From positions 124,001-188,000 of the forward strand of contig JACJXT010000012.1 in the NCBI GenBank assembly GCA_020636535.1: a stretch of 64,000 nucleotides of DNA. Reading direction: 5' to 3'. The notes below the pieces were generated by a model. The model saw only the letters and a program-made list of their open reading frames with translations. It had not been told where the DNA came from and searched no databases. Both the position numbers and the translations under genes were made by a program. This document shows positions 35,789-45,585 of this stretch, piece by piece. This stretch comes from Chitinophagales bacterium. GTDB lineage: Bacteria > Bacteroidota > Bacteroidia > Chitinophagales > JADIYW01. The first letter of the stretch is position 1; the number at the start of each line of letters is the position of its first letter.

Positions 35789-37619
35789 TATTTTTATTAA
35801 TCATTAAATCAACATCAGTTATCCAATTAATAGCTGTATTATAAGTCTGTTGCATGGTGTCTTGTTTGCCTTGCGATGCAAATAATGCTTCTTCGCAATT
35901 GTTTAGCATTACAATTAATTCATCTATTTTATTTTGTTGAATATTTTTATTTGTTAACTGTACAGCCATATTTTCTTTAGATAAATCGGTAGTGGTAATG
36001 TGCAATTTATCAGAAACATATTGCCACAATGCCCTAATGACTTCGTTATAAAATGGTTTTTCTTGATTGCTTTTCATGAGTGTATTAGCATATTTCAATC
36101 GTTTTAAAGCCATTTTGTTCGCTTTGCTTCTTCGTTTGCCTAATAACTCTGCATCAGAATAATCTCTTTGTCTGAAGAAAAATGCCAATAAAAATAATAC
36201 ACTTGAAATACCAATTGTTCCATAAAATATATTACTATTATATAATTTTGATTGGTGATTCAACTCTTTTTCTATGTTTTGTAGTTCATTTTGTTTTAGT
36301 TCTTCTTTTTCTCTTTTCTTAAAGTTTAACAAATTAACCGATGGTTTTGCTTTTCCAGTAACTTCAATTTCTGTTTCTGGTAAATTAAACGAAACATATT
36401 TTCCTTGCTCTGGATTAAAATAACCAAACTCGTAAGCAGGCATTTTAAAAGTTCCACCATCTTGTGGAATTAAAGTGTATTCAAAAGTTTTGCTTCCATC
36501 TACAACTGCACCTTTGTTGTCGTAGTTGTCTATTGTTTTTGGAGGATATGCTTCAAAGTCATCAGGAAAAATAAGCTTTGGTGCTGTAATGAGTTTAAGA
36601 TTTCCTGTTCCTGTATAAGTTAAGTTAAGTTGTATTGGCTCGCCAACTTTTACTTTGGTTTTATCGTAATTGGCTTTGAACGAAAAATTGCCTACTGCTC
36701 CACTAAAATTTTTAGGTGCTGGTTGTGGCAATGGCAATACATTAATATTTAAATCATTACATTTAAATTTATATTCATAAGGTTGTGGAATGGTAAAAAA
36801 TGGATTATCGAAATATGGATCTGGCATTTCTACCATTACTACACTTTGAAATTCCATTGGTTCGATAGAAACTTTTCCTGCTTTCTGCGGAAATAATACC
36901 ACGCGTCTAAATTCGTTGGTATAATATTTTTGTCCGTTATACGATTCAATTTCTGGTTCTTTGTTTAAGTCAACATCAAATTCTTCCGACAAAAAATTAT
37001 TATAAGATGGTGCTTTGGTAACATACAAACCTTGTGCTTGAATACGATAGTAGATTTTATAAATTAGTGTTAATTGGTCGCCTTCATACACTGTAGATTT
37101 ATTAGCTGTAACTTTTACAAAAAAGTTTTTTGCGATATCTGCTTTGAGTTGATCTGAAGATTTTGGTTTAGATTTTTTTCCTTGATTAGAAAATGGATCT
37201 GGAAAAGGCCAAGCATTTTGTTGTTGTTGATGCTGTGGTTGCTTGGCTTCATCTATTACTTTTATGGTAAAAGATTTAGTAATATACTTTTTTCCATTAA
37301 TTATTGCACTTGCTTCTGGAATAGTAAATGTGCCTTTTGATTTTGGTTGTAGCGTATAAGTAAGCGACACACTTCTACTTACATTGCCATTAATAATATT
37401 TGTTTGATTGCTTTGCATTGGACCATAGGCATCAAATCTAGAGAATTTAGGTGGCGTAAAGTTTTCTAAGTTGCCATTTTCTACGGTAAAAGTTACATCT
37501 ACTGTGTAGTTTAATGGTACTTCTTTATCTGATAGTTGAATATAAAATTTTTGTGCAAAACTACTTTGTGCAGCAATAATAAATAATAAAAATATAATAT
37601 ATTGTTTTATATATTTCAA
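35778..37619 (-). CDS. batD: BatD-like membrane protein
   Basis: The 613-aa protein has a signal peptide (YIIFLLFIIAAQSSFAQ) and a large extracytoplasmic region of BatD beta-sandwich repeats (VPLNYTVDVTFTVENG, STVYEGDQLTLIYKIYYR, VKVGEPIQLNLTYTG). A transmembrane helix (FYGTIGISSVLFLLAFFF, about 465-482) precedes a cytoplasmic helical tail. It lies one base after the TPR gene. It probably scaffolds the BatA/BatB vWA proteins at the membrane. Confidence 0.9.
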   Translation of the reverse strand: MKYIKQYIIFLLFIIAAQSSFAQKFYIQLSDKEVPLNYTVDVTFTVENGNLENFTPPKFSRFDAYGPMQSNQTNIINGNVSRSVSLTYTLQPKSKGTFTIPEASAIINGKKYITKSFTIKVIDEAKQPQHQQQQNAWPFPDPFSNQGKKSKPKSSDQLKADIAKNFFVKVTANKSTVYEGDQLTLIYKIYYRIQAQGLYVTKAPSYNNFLSEEFDVDLNKEPEIESYNGQKYYTNEFRRVVLFPQKAGKVSIEPMEFQSVVMVEMPDPYFDNPFFTIPQPYEYKFKCNDLNINVLPLPQPAPKNFSGAVGNFSFKANYDKTKVKVGEPIQLNLTYTGTGNLKLITAPKLIFPDDFEAYPPKTIDNYDNKGAVVDGSKTFEYTLIPQDGGTFKMPAYEFGYFNPEQGKYVSFNLPETEIEVTGKAKPSVNLLNFKKREKEELKQNELQNIEKELNHQSKLYNSNIFYGTIGISSVLFLLAFFFRQRDYSDAELLGKRRSKANKMALKRLKYANTLMKSNQEKPFYNEVIRALWQYVSDKLHITTTDLSKENMAVQLTNKNIQQNKIDELIVMLNNCEEALFASQGKQDTMQQTYNTAINWITDVDLMINKNNEK

Positions 37620-37620
37620 A

Positions 37621-38448
37621 CTACCAATCTTTTTGAACTTTTACTTTCTTACCATTTTTTTGTTGCTGATTTATTTTCTGTTGCACTTTTCCTTCTTCAC
37701 TTTCTAAAGCATCTAGCAATCGTTGAGCTTCTTCTTGACTTAACTGTCCTTGTTGTTGTTGTTGCTGTTTTTGTTGTTGTTCTTTCTCTTCTTGATTTTG
37801 ATTGCCTTGCTGTTGTTGCTGTTGTTTATCTTGTTGATTTTTTTGATCTTGATTTTGTTGTTGCTGCTGTTTTTGTTGGTCTTTATTCTTATCTTGGTTT
37901 TGTTTATCGTTTTTATTGTCTTTGTTTTTGTCTTGATTTTGTTGTTGCTTTTTCAACTTTGCCATTGCCATCATTAAATTGTATTTAGCATCTTCATCTT
38001 TCGGATTTATTTTCAAAGCATCTTTATACGCTCTTACACTTTCTTCGTATTGCTCTTGTTTATATAAACTATTTCCTAAATTAAATTTAGATTTGAATTT
38101 AATTTCGCTGTTGTTTGTACTATTGGCAATGCCTTTAAAATATTCTTGTGCTTGTTTGTATTCTCCTAATTGATAAATAGCATCTGCTTGGTTGAAATTG
38201 GCAATAGCATTGTTTGGTTCTTTTTCTAAAGCACTACTGTATTTTTCTGTTGCTTCATTATACTTAGATTGATGATATGCTTTATTGCCTTTTCTAATGA
38301 TGTTGTTGACACTTTCTGCAATAGAAAAATTTGGCGACAACAAGACGAATGCTACTATTAATTTTAAAGCAGACTTTCCTATAAAAACCAATGCTAATGA
38401 TTTTTTATGGACTTTAAATTTTGCTTTTATATTTTCTATATCAAACAT
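37621..38448 (-). CDS. BatC-like TPR protein with Gln/Asn/Lys-rich tail
   Basis: The 275-aa protein has an N-terminal hydrophobic segment. TPR units follow (ANFNQADAIYQLGEYKQAQ, NLGNSLYKQEQYEESVRAY, about 55-165). About 80 residues of low-complexity Gln, Asn, Lys and Asp come next (about 167-240), then a short charged end. The low-complexity run matches a CTG/TTG-rich tract at 37,690-37,960 on the plus strand, where repeat slippage is likely. Position between BatB and BatD identifies it as the BatC equivalent. Confidence 0.85.
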   Translation of the reverse strand: MFDIENIKAKFKVHKKSLALVFIGKSALKLIVAFVLLSPNFSIAESVNNIIRKGNKAYHQSKYNEATEKYSSALEKEPNNAIANFNQADAIYQLGEYKQAQEYFKGIANSTNNSEIKFKSKFNLGNSLYKQEQYEESVRAYKDALKINPKDEDAKYNLMMAMAKLKKQQQNQDKNKDNKNDKQNQDKNKDQQKQQQQQNQDQKNQQDKQQQQQQGNQNQEEKEQQQKQQQQQQGQLSQEEAQRLLDALESEEGKVQQKINQQQKNGKKVKVQKDW

Positions 38449-38450
38449 AA

Positions 38451-39452
38451 TTAATCTTTTTTATATTTTATAAAAACATCTACAAATATCAACAATAAAC
38501 CAAATGCTAAGAAATATTGATATTGTTCTACGAAATTGGTAAATACTTTATCGTTAATTGTTTTGGTTTCCATTTTAGCAATATCTTTTGAAATAAAATC
38601 AGCTACTTGGTTTGCATTGTCTAAGATGTAGTAATGACCTTTGCCTGCGTCTGCCAACTCTTTCAACATTTTTTCATTGAGTTTAGATACAACTACTTCT
38701 CCATTAGCATCTTTCTTCTCGCCTATTTTTACTTCATTTTGATTATAAAAAGGAATGGTGCCACCTTGTGTTGTTCCTACACCAACTGTAATAATTTTTG
38801 TACCTTTTTTACTTACATCTTTAGCATAATCTATTGCATCTTGCTGATGATCTTCTCCATCAGAAATTAATATAATAGATTTATATTTATCATCTTTAGT
38901 ATTAAATGCTTTCTCTGCTTCTTCTAATGCTTCGCCAAGTGCTGTGCCTTGCGTAGGAATGGCATTAGTGTTTAATGCTCTTAAATACAATAACAAAGAA
39001 GAATAATCGACTGTTAAAGGCATTTGCAAATAAGCATTTCCTGCAAAAACAACTAAACCAACTCTATCGCCATCTAGCTTACTAAGCATTTCTTGCATTA
39101 AAAGTTTCGCTTTTCTTAGTCTGTTTGGCAAAACATCTTCAGCCAACATACTTTTCGACAAATCTAAACAAATCACTACATCAATACCTTTTCGTTGTAC
39201 TTTTTCTTCTTTCGTTCCCATTTGTGGCGAAGTGAGTGCAAGAATAATAAAAGCAATAGCTACTATGAGTAAAGTAAATTTTATAATGGTGCGTTTGTTA
39301 TTTTTACCATTAAACATTTTTGCTACAAACTTATTATCACCAAAAATATTTAATAATTTATCTTTTTGTTTAATCGAAACAAAGTATATTAATATTAATA
39401 TTGGAATTATTAATAATAAAACAAAATATGCACTATGTCCGAATTTTAACAT
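38451..39452 (-). CDS. batB: BatB, vWA-domain membrane protein
   Basis: The 333-aa protein has two N-terminal membrane helices (about 8-26 and 57-75). A von Willebrand A domain follows with the metal site DLSKS (97-101), the threonine in TQGTALGEALEEA and ISDGEDH. A C-terminal helix (FLAFGLLLIFVDVFI) completes it. It overlaps the BatA stop by one base (TAATG). Confidence 0.92.
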   Translation of the reverse strand: MLKFGHSAYFVLLLIIPILILIYFVSIKQKDKLLNIFGDNKFVAKMFNGKNNKRTIIKFTLLIVAIAFIILALTSPQMGTKEEKVQRKGIDVVICLDLSKSMLAEDVLPNRLRKAKLLMQEMLSKLDGDRVGLVVFAGNAYLQMPLTVDYSSLLLYLRALNTNAIPTQGTALGEALEEAEKAFNTKDDKYKSIILISDGEDHQQDAIDYAKDVSKKGTKIITVGVGTTQGGTIPFYNQNEVKIGEKKDANGEVVVSKLNEKMLKELADAGKGHYYILDNANQVADFISKDIAKMETKTINDKVFTNFVEQYQYFLAFGLLLIFVDVFIKYKKD

Positions 39453-40456
39453 TAGTAAACGACGCTTTTAAGATAAGTGTTTCGCAATATTATTTCTGTT
39501 AATAAAATTAAAAGTGCTATAAGCGCAAATACATGAAAGCGTTCTTTCTTTTGATGATAATTAGCAATTTTAATTTTAGATTTTTCTAATTGGTCTATTT
39601 GCTGATAGATGTTTTCTAACTTGGCATTTCCTGTAGCTCTAAAATAAACACCACCAGTTTGATTAGCAATTCGTTGTAGTAACTTAGTATCAATTTCTAC
39701 AGGCATATTTTGAAAGTAAGTATTTCCATTTTGGTCAACTACTGGATATGGTGCAGTTCCATTTTTTCCAATACCAATAGTATAGACACGAATATTAAAA
39801 CTCTTAGCAATTTTTATAGCACTTTCAGGATCGATGTAACCAGTGTTGTTCACACCATCGGTCATTAAAATAACGATTTTAGTTTTAGACTTGCTTTCTT
39901 TTAATCGAGCGACAGCAGTAGCCAAACCCATTCCGATTGCAGTACCATCTTCTACCATTCCGTTTTTAATATCTTTAAACAAGTTCAATAAAATTTGATG
40001 GTCGATAGTTATAGGACACTGTGTAAAACTTTCTCCAGCAAAAACCACTAAGCCAATTCTGTCGTTTGGTCTATCTTTTATAAACTGCATGGCTACGCTT
40101 TTTGCAGCTTCTAAACGATCTGGTTTAAAATCTCTTGCGTTCATACTGCTCGAAATATCTAAAGCCAATACAATATCAATTCCTTCTGTATTGATTTCGC
40201 TATTAGACATTTCTGATTGTGGACGAGCCAATGCTACAACTATAAAAATAAATGCTACAATTCTTAATATAGGTAAAAATTTAAATAGTTTTATTTTTAA
40301 TGTAGTATATTTTTTGGCAACAACATCGTGAGATACATTAAAACTTGGATAGTAATTGCTTTTTCTAAAGTAATACCAATACACTAACAATGGCAATAGT
40401 ATCAATAAATAAAAATATTGAGGATGAGCAAATTCGTATGGAAAAATTTTAGGCAT
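39452..40456 (-). CDS. batA: BatA, vWA-domain membrane protein
   Basis: The 334-aa protein shares the BatB layout: membrane helices at about 14-30 and 61-77, then a vWA domain with the intact metal site DISSS (100-104), EDGTAIGMGLATAV and LMTDGVNN. A C-terminal helix (VFALIALLILLTEII) ends it. BatA and BatB probably form a complex driven by the MoxR ATPase. It begins on the base after the preceding gene ends. Confidence 0.92.
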   Translation of the reverse strand: MPKIFPYEFAHPQYFYLLILLPLLVYWYYFRKSNYYPSFNVSHDVVAKKYTTLKIKLFKFLPILRIVAFIFIVVALARPQSEMSNSEINTEGIDIVLALDISSSMNARDFKPDRLEAAKSVAMQFIKDRPNDRIGLVVFAGESFTQCPITIDHQILLNLFKDIKNGMVEDGTAIGMGLATAVARLKESKSKTKIVILMTDGVNNTGYIDPESAIKIAKSFNIRVYTIGIGKNGTAPYPVVDQNGNTYFQNMPVEIDTKLLQRIANQTGGVYFRATGNAKLENIYQQIDQLEKSKIKIANYHQKKERFHVFALIALLILLTEIILRNTYLKSVVY

Positions 40457-41437
40457 TTACTTTTTCTTTTTGGCAGTACTATTATTTGTTGGATTTGGTT
40501 CTTCTACTTTTTTTGTTTCCTGAATAAATGATTCTACTGTTTGAATAGCATTTTCATTATCGATAACATCTGGATTGGCTTTTGCAAACTTCACAAAATC
40601 GCTCAACATTAAAAACTGATTGATATTTTCTTTTTGTTTTTTATGAATGATACCTTTATGCATAGCTCGCATTAGTTCATCGGTAGTATTTTCTAATGCA
40701 GGAATATTAAATCTTAATTCTATATAATTTCTTAGAATATCAGATAATTGCACATAATATTCTTTGATATTACCCTTTTGCCAGAGCTTTTGTTGCTTTA
40801 ACTTGTACAATTCTTTCAAGGCCCATTCGTGTGATGGTAATAAATATCTTTCGTCTATTGGTTCTTTTTTCTTTTTTCTCCATTTAATAAATAATAAAAT
40901 TGCTAAAATAATTGCTACTAGTAATAATACAATACCAATATATGGTAGTAATTCTTTAAATGTATAAGGCACATTTAATGGTTCTTTAATTGGTTTAATG
41001 TCTTTAGAAGTGTCGATTTTTACACCAGCAACATGAATCATATTGGCTTCGGTGTAAATGGTGTCTTTTTTTCCTAAATTATCTACAAGCACAGGAAATG
41101 GATTAAATAAGATATTTCCAGTATCAAAAACAATAAAATTTACTAATAGATGATATTGATTAATATTACCATTTCTAATAGTATCTACTGGTGAAACATT
41201 TACCACTTCTATAGCACTATTTACACTACTGTCTTTTTGATTAAAATTTGGAAAATAAACTTTAGCATTGTTTGGAGCAGAAACACTAATATCAACAGGA
41301 ACCCAATCGCCAATAAGTATATCTTTTTTATTGGCAATAGTTGCCGTTGCTTGTTGTGCAGATAAATCAATACATAATAATATTAAAATACTTAATACTA
41401 TAAATTGAACAATATTTTTATGATTTATTTGAATCAT
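40457..41437 (-). CDS. Bat-operon membrane protein (DUF4381-like)
   Basis: The 326-aa protein has a signal segment (FIVLSILILLCIDLSAQQ), an extracytoplasmic beta domain, and a central transmembrane helix (LLPYIGIVLLLVAIILAILLF, about 168-188). The cytoplasmic helical domain reads EWALKELYKLKQQKLWQKG, then YYVQLSDILRNYIELRFNIPALENTTDE. That cytoplasmic pattern matches the DUF4381-type proteins found between DUF58 and batA genes. The function is unknown; its position suggests it couples MoxR to the BatA/B complex. It overlaps the DUF58 gene by four bases (ATGA). Confidence 0.82.
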   Translation of the reverse strand: MIQINHKNIVQFIVLSILILLCIDLSAQQATATIANKKDILIGDWVPVDISVSAPNNAKVYFPNFNQKDSSVNSAIEVVNVSPVDTIRNGNINQYHLLVNFIVFDTGNILFNPFPVLVDNLGKKDTIYTEANMIHVAGVKIDTSKDIKPIKEPLNVPYTFKELLPYIGIVLLLVAIILAILLFIKWRKKKKEPIDERYLLPSHEWALKELYKLKQQKLWQKGNIKEYYVQLSDILRNYIELRFNIPALENTTDELMRAMHKGIIHKKQKENINQFLMLSDFVKFAKANPDVIDNENAIQTVESFIQETKKVEEPNPTNNSTAKKKK

Positions 41438-42414
41438 CTACCTTTAAAAAATTTCATGAGTTTGTAAATATATGGCTCGCCTGTTTTAATTTCTATTTTA
41501 TCTGCACCAGCTTTTCCAAAACTTTGTTCAAAGTATGTTTGATACGCATTGGCTTTATCTTTATATTCGTTCAACATTGTTTTATTGTTGGTGTCTAACC
41601 ACACTTCGTGTCCGCTTTCTACATCGTGTACTTGTAACAAACCTATATTTGGTATTGCTTCATCTAATTGATCATAGACTTTAATGCCTACTACATCGTG
41701 TTTTTTTGCTAAGTGCGACAAGCTATCAAAATAATCATCCAACAAGAAATCAGACAAAATAAAAACAATACTTTTTTTACGCATTTTGTTGTTAAAACCT
41801 TCAAGTGTTTTAGCAATATTGGTTTGTCCACTTTTAGGTTGATAATCTAACAATTCTCTAATCAATCGTAATATATGTTTTTTTCCTTTTTGTGGAGCGA
41901 TATACAGTTCAGTTTGATCGCTAAAAAACAACAATCCAACTTTATCATTATTATTGATAGCAGAAAAAGCAATAACGGCACAAATTTCTGCAATGATTTC
42001 TTTTTTGGTTTGTTTGTTGGTTCCTATAAAAGAAGATTTACTAACATCGACCAACAACATTACGGTAAGTTCTCTTTCTTCTTCAAACACTTTTACAAAT
42101 GGTTGATGAAATCGTGCAGTAACATTCCAGTCGATATTTCTAATATCATCGCCATATTGATATTCTCTTACTTCGCTAAACGACATTCCTCTTCCTTTGA
42201 ACTTAGAGTGATATTCGCCTGAAAAAATATGATTGGTAATGCCTTTGGTTTTAATTTCTATTTTGCGAACCTTTTTTAATAAGTCGGAAGTTTTTTGCGT
42301 ATTGTCAATAGTAATATCAACTATATTCTTTTTTTTAGCCAATAATAAATTGTCAATATATATAATAATTGATACTATAATTAATCCTACTATGACAATA
42401 ATGGCAGTTTGCAT
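41434..42414 (-). CDS. DUF58-domain protein
   Basis: The 326-aa protein has one N-terminal membrane helix (IIVIVGLIIVSIIIYI). The DUF58 signature EYQYGDDIRNIDWNVTAR (84-101) precedes a vWA-like fold with LLVDVSKSSFIG and FILSDF. DUF58 proteins are constant partners of MoxR ATPases. It follows the MoxR gene by 30 bases. Confidence 0.93.
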   Translation of the reverse strand: MQTAIIVIVGLIIVSIIIYIDNLLLAKKKNIVDITIDNTQKTSDLLKKVRKIEIKTKGITNHIFSGEYHSKFKGRGMSFSEVREYQYGDDIRNIDWNVTARFHQPFVKVFEEERELTVMLLVDVSKSSFIGTNKQTKKEIIAEICAVIAFSAINNNDKVGLLFFSDQTELYIAPQKGKKHILRLIRELLDYQPKSGQTNIAKTLEGFNNKMRKKSIVFILSDFLLDDYFDSLSHLAKKHDVVGIKVYDQLDEAIPNIGLLQVHDVESGHEVWLDTNNKTMLNEYKDKANAYQTYFEQSFGKAGADKIEIKTGEPYIYKLMKFFKGR

Positions 42415-42444
42415 AAAAATTTATGTGTTATACAAAATGGTATA

Positions 42445-43437
42445 TTAAGGAACTTCAACTGTATTGACAATCTTAGTTATAATTTCTTGTTGGAAGATAT
42501 TTTCTGCTTCTGCTTCGTAAGTGATACCAATTCTATGTTGTAGTACATCTTGACAAACTGCTCTAATATCTTCTGGAATAACAAAACCTCTTTTCTTAAT
42601 AAAGGCATACGCTTTTGCAGCCATAGCCAAACTAATACTAGCTCTTGGCGAAGCACCATAGCTAATTAAGTTTTTGAAGTTTTCTAATTTATATTTTTCT
42701 GGATTTCTCGTAGCAAAGACAATGTCTAAAATGTACTTTTCAATTTTTTCGTCCATGTAAATTTCTCTAACACACTGTCTTGCTTCAATAATTTCACTTG
42801 GATTTACAACTGGCATTATTTTAGTTTTTACCTCGTTTACATTCTGACGCATGATTAATCGTTCTTCTTCAAACTCAGGATACGAAATAATTACTTTGAG
42901 CATAAATCTATCTACTTGTGCTTCTGGTAAGTTGTAAGTTCCTTCTTGCTCAATTGGATTTTGTGTAGCCATTACCAAAAATGGTTCGTCTAAGTTATAT
43001 ACTTGACTTCCTAATGTAACCGACCTTTCTTGCATGGCTTGTAGTAAAGCACTCTGCACTTTTGCTGGAGCTCTGTTAATTTCATCTGCTAAAATAAAAT
43101 TAGAAAAAATTGGTCCTTTTTTTACTTCAAAATCGCCTTTTGCTTGATTGAAAATCATAGTACCTAAAATATCTGCTGGCAATAAATCTGGTGTAAATTG
43201 TATTCTGCTAAACTTAGTATTAATAGCATCAGACAAAGATTTAATGGCTAATGTTTTTGCCAAACCAGGAACACCTTCTAACAAAATATGACCATTTGCT
43301 AATAAACCAATGAGCAATCGTTCAATCATATATTTTTGTCCAACAATAGATTTTCCAATTTCTAGGTTGAGTAAATCTAAGAAAGCACTTTTTTGCTGAA
43401 TTTTTTCGTTTAGAGATTTAATGTCGATAGATTCCAT
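42445..43437 (-). CDS. MoxR-family AAA ATPase
   Basis: The 330-aa protein has Walker A GVPGLAKT (55-62), Walker B FILADEINRAPAKVQSALLQAM (D118, E119) and sensor MATQNPIEQEGTYNLPEAQVDRF. These are diagnostic of MoxR. It is a chaperone-like ATPase acting on vWA proteins and the first gene of the Bat operon. A -7 element lies 20 bases upstream. Confidence 0.95.
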   Translation of the reverse strand: MESIDIKSLNEKIQQKSAFLDLLNLEIGKSIVGQKYMIERLLIGLLANGHILLEGVPGLAKTLAIKSLSDAINTKFSRIQFTPDLLPADILGTMIFNQAKGDFEVKKGPIFSNFILADEINRAPAKVQSALLQAMQERSVTLGSQVYNLDEPFLVMATQNPIEQEGTYNLPEAQVDRFMLKVIISYPEFEEERLIMRQNVNEVKTKIMPVVNPSEIIEARQCVREIYMDEKIEKYILDIVFATRNPEKYKLENFKNLISYGASPRASISLAMAAKAYAFIKKRGFVIPEDIRAVCQDVLQHRIGITYEAEAENIFQQEIITKIVNTVEVP

Positions 43438-43457
43438 ACGCTTTATTTGTTATAAAG

Positions 43458-43465
43458 CAAATTTA
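43458..43465 (-). promoter_or_regulatory. -7 element (TAAATTTG) for the moxR-bat operon
   Basis: An exact TAnnTTTG match followed by C on the minus strand, 20 bases before the MoxR start and inside the 139-base gap after the EEP gene. A TTTG lies upstream but at 25 bases, longer than usual. Confidence 0.5.
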
Positions 43466-43576
43466 GTATAGCATTTATTAGTTTAAACATCAAATAAGTT
43501 AAAAAGTGCTAAGCAAAGGCTTGTTGTAACATTATTTTACAAAGCAGTATGTAAAGTTGTGGTTTGATGAATTGTA

Positions 43577-44692
43577 TTAGTTTATACTAAATCTTGCTGT
43601 AATTGGAAAATGGTCAGAGTTTTTATTATTTATTTTCTTGTAATTAATGAAATTTATTTTATCGTTGGCTAAGATATAGTCTATTCTAAGCAAAGGAATT
43701 TTACCATTATAAGTAATGCCTAAACCACAACCTTTTTGCAAAAAGGCATCTTGGAGATTGCCTTTAATTTTATTGACTGCATAACTGTTTGGCACATCAT
43801 TAAAATCGCCACACATAACAAATGGCAACGATTGTTCTTTTAAAAAACTATTCAATTCGTTGGCTTGTATGGCTCTTCGTTTATAACCAGTATTTAGTTT
43901 TCTTGCAATAGTTAATATTTCTCGTTTGTCTATTGCCTGTTCTTTTCTTAATTCATCAATGGATTGATAATCTTGTTGTCCAAAATAAATAGATTGTAAA
44001 TGTATATTAAAAATTCTTACTTTTTTATTGTTCAGTAATATATCTACATACAAACCTTTATATGGTTTTTTATTATATGCTGATGCAAATTGTTGTTTTA
44101 AAAGTAATCCTTTGTCTACAATTGGCATTTTAGAAAAGGTTGCAATTCCCCATTCATTTGTTTCGTGAGATACTAATTCTCTTGTGAAATAATAATGCTG
44201 ATAACCTAATTTTTTGAGTCGCTGAACAGTATTGAAATTTTCTGTTTTATCGGTATAAAATTCTTGAAAGCAAATAACATCTGGATTTTCTGTTTTAATA
44301 GTTTCAAATATATGATTAACTGAGTTTTTATTTTCTGTCCAGTTGTACAAGTCAAAAACTCTTACATTAAACGACATAATTTTTATTGACTCAACATTGT
44401 TTTTTTCTGAATTACCAAAACAGTGTATTGCAAAAAAGTTTTTCCATTGTATAACAGACAATAGTATCGCTAAAATAGAAACCCAAATAAATTTTCTTTT
44501 TCTAAATTTCCATATAATAATAAATAATATATTTATTATTAAAGCAATTGGAAATAACAAAGACAAAAATGGTGCTAATGCAAATGAATTTGGATTAATA
44601 TACGATGCTACAAAACACAATAATAAAAATAGTACTGCAATAATATTAGCACTTCTTGAAGTAAATGATATGAGCCATTTTAAGAATTTCAA
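43577..44692 (-). CDS. endonuclease/exonuclease/phosphatase-fold membrane protein
   Basis: The 371-aa protein has three N-terminal hydrophobic helices (about 13-100). An EEP hydrolase domain follows with SFNVRVFDLYNW, PDVICFQEF, FNIHLQS, VMCGDFNDVPNSYAV and a final NSDHFPITARF. The catalytic Asn, Glu, Asp and His positions are all present. The substrate (lipid, nucleic acid or other phosphodiester) is unknown. It overlaps the second rhomboid gene by four bases, so it belongs to the mutL-rhomboid operon. Confidence 0.88.
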   Translation of the reverse strand: MKFLKWLISFTSRSANIIAVLFLLLCFVASYINPNSFALAPFLSLLFPIALIINILFIIIWKFRKRKFIWVSILAILLSVIQWKNFFAIHCFGNSEKNNVESIKIMSFNVRVFDLYNWTENKNSVNHIFETIKTENPDVICFQEFYTDKTENFNTVQRLKKLGYQHYYFTRELVSHETNEWGIATFSKMPIVDKGLLLKQQFASAYNKKPYKGLYVDILLNNKKVRIFNIHLQSIYFGQQDYQSIDELRKEQAIDKREILTIARKLNTGYKRRAIQANELNSFLKEQSLPFVMCGDFNDVPNSYAVNKIKGNLQDAFLQKGCGLGITYNGKIPLLRIDYILANDKINFINYKKINNKNSDHFPITARFSIN

Positions 44693-45585
44693 TCTTCTTT
44701 ACTAATTTTAAACAAGAAATCTTTTTCTGCTTTGCTTAAACTGTCATAACCAGAAAGTTTAATTTTATCTAATATCTCATCTAAGTGTTGTTGTTTGTCT
44801 ATGTCTTGTTGCTTTGACTTGGGTTTTTCTTTATCTTTATTAATATATTCTACTTTTATGTTTTTTTCCTTACTAAATAAACTTTTCACTTTGTCAATAA
44901 TACTATAAAACCAAAGCGACCAATCGTTACCATTTTGTAATTGCTTGATATAAATAAAACCAAACAAAGCACCACCAAGATGTGCAATATGTCCTCCACT
45001 GTTACTACTACTAATCATTGTAATATCTAAAAAAACATAAACGGCTGCAATCCATTTTAATTTTATATTTCCTAAAAATAATAATCTCATTTCTGCATCT
45101 GGCGAAAGTGTAGCAGCACTTAATACTATTGCCATTACACTTGCAGAAGCACCAATAGCATAATTGTTAATCATTTTTGGATAATTATTACTCAATAAAT
45201 AAGTTCCTACAATAAAAAACAAAGCACCAAATAATCCACCAAGAATATAAATAGGTACAATTTTTTTATTACCTAATAAATTAGTAATATATGATGAAAA
45301 CCAATAAAAAACTAACATATTAAATAACAGATGAAAAAAATCTGCTTGTACAAACATATAGGTAAAAATTCCCCAAGGTTTTTTTAGCAATGCACTACCA
45401 GTATGTAAACTCAAGTTTTTTATAGCTAATAAACCTAAGTTTGGACCTTTCATTAAAAAATCTACCAGAATTAGTAGATTGATAATTATAAAAATACCAA
45501 TATTAATTAATATTAATTTTATAGTAGGAGAACCATACTTAGACTGCCATTTTATGTCATTAACAATAGACTGTAACATTACCAA
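44689..45585 (-). CDS. rhomboid-family intramembrane serine protease (second copy)
   Basis: The 298-aa protein has the rhomboid core of six helices, with catalytic S147 in GASAS (the usual second Gly is Ala) and H202 in HIAHLGGALFGF. FVQADFFHLLFNM supplies the HxxxN-type segment. A charged cytoplasmic tail (about 232-298) ends it. It overlaps the first rhomboid gene by seven bases. Paired rhomboids downstream of mutL are a recurrent arrangement in this phylum (recollection). Confidence 0.9.
   Translation of the reverse strand: MVMLQSIVNDIKWQSKYGSPTIKLILINIGIFIIINLLILVDFLMKGPNLGLLAIKNLSLHTGSALLKKPWGIFTYMFVQADFFHLLFNMLVFYWFSSYITNLLGNKKIVPIYILGGLFGALFFIVGTYLLSNNYPKMINNYAIGASASVMAIVLSAATLSPDAEMRLLFLGNIKLKWIAAVYVFLDITMISSSNSGGHIAHLGGALFGFIYIKQLQNGNDWSLWFYSIIDKVKSLFSKEKNIKVEYINKDKEKPKSKQQDIDKQQHLDEILDKIKLSGYDSLSKAEKDFLFKISKED

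Noticed and set aside
37602..37988. Leu/Phe/Val-rich plus-strand frame of 128 aa
   Set aside because: It is the antisense of the Gln-rich tract of the BatC-like gene.
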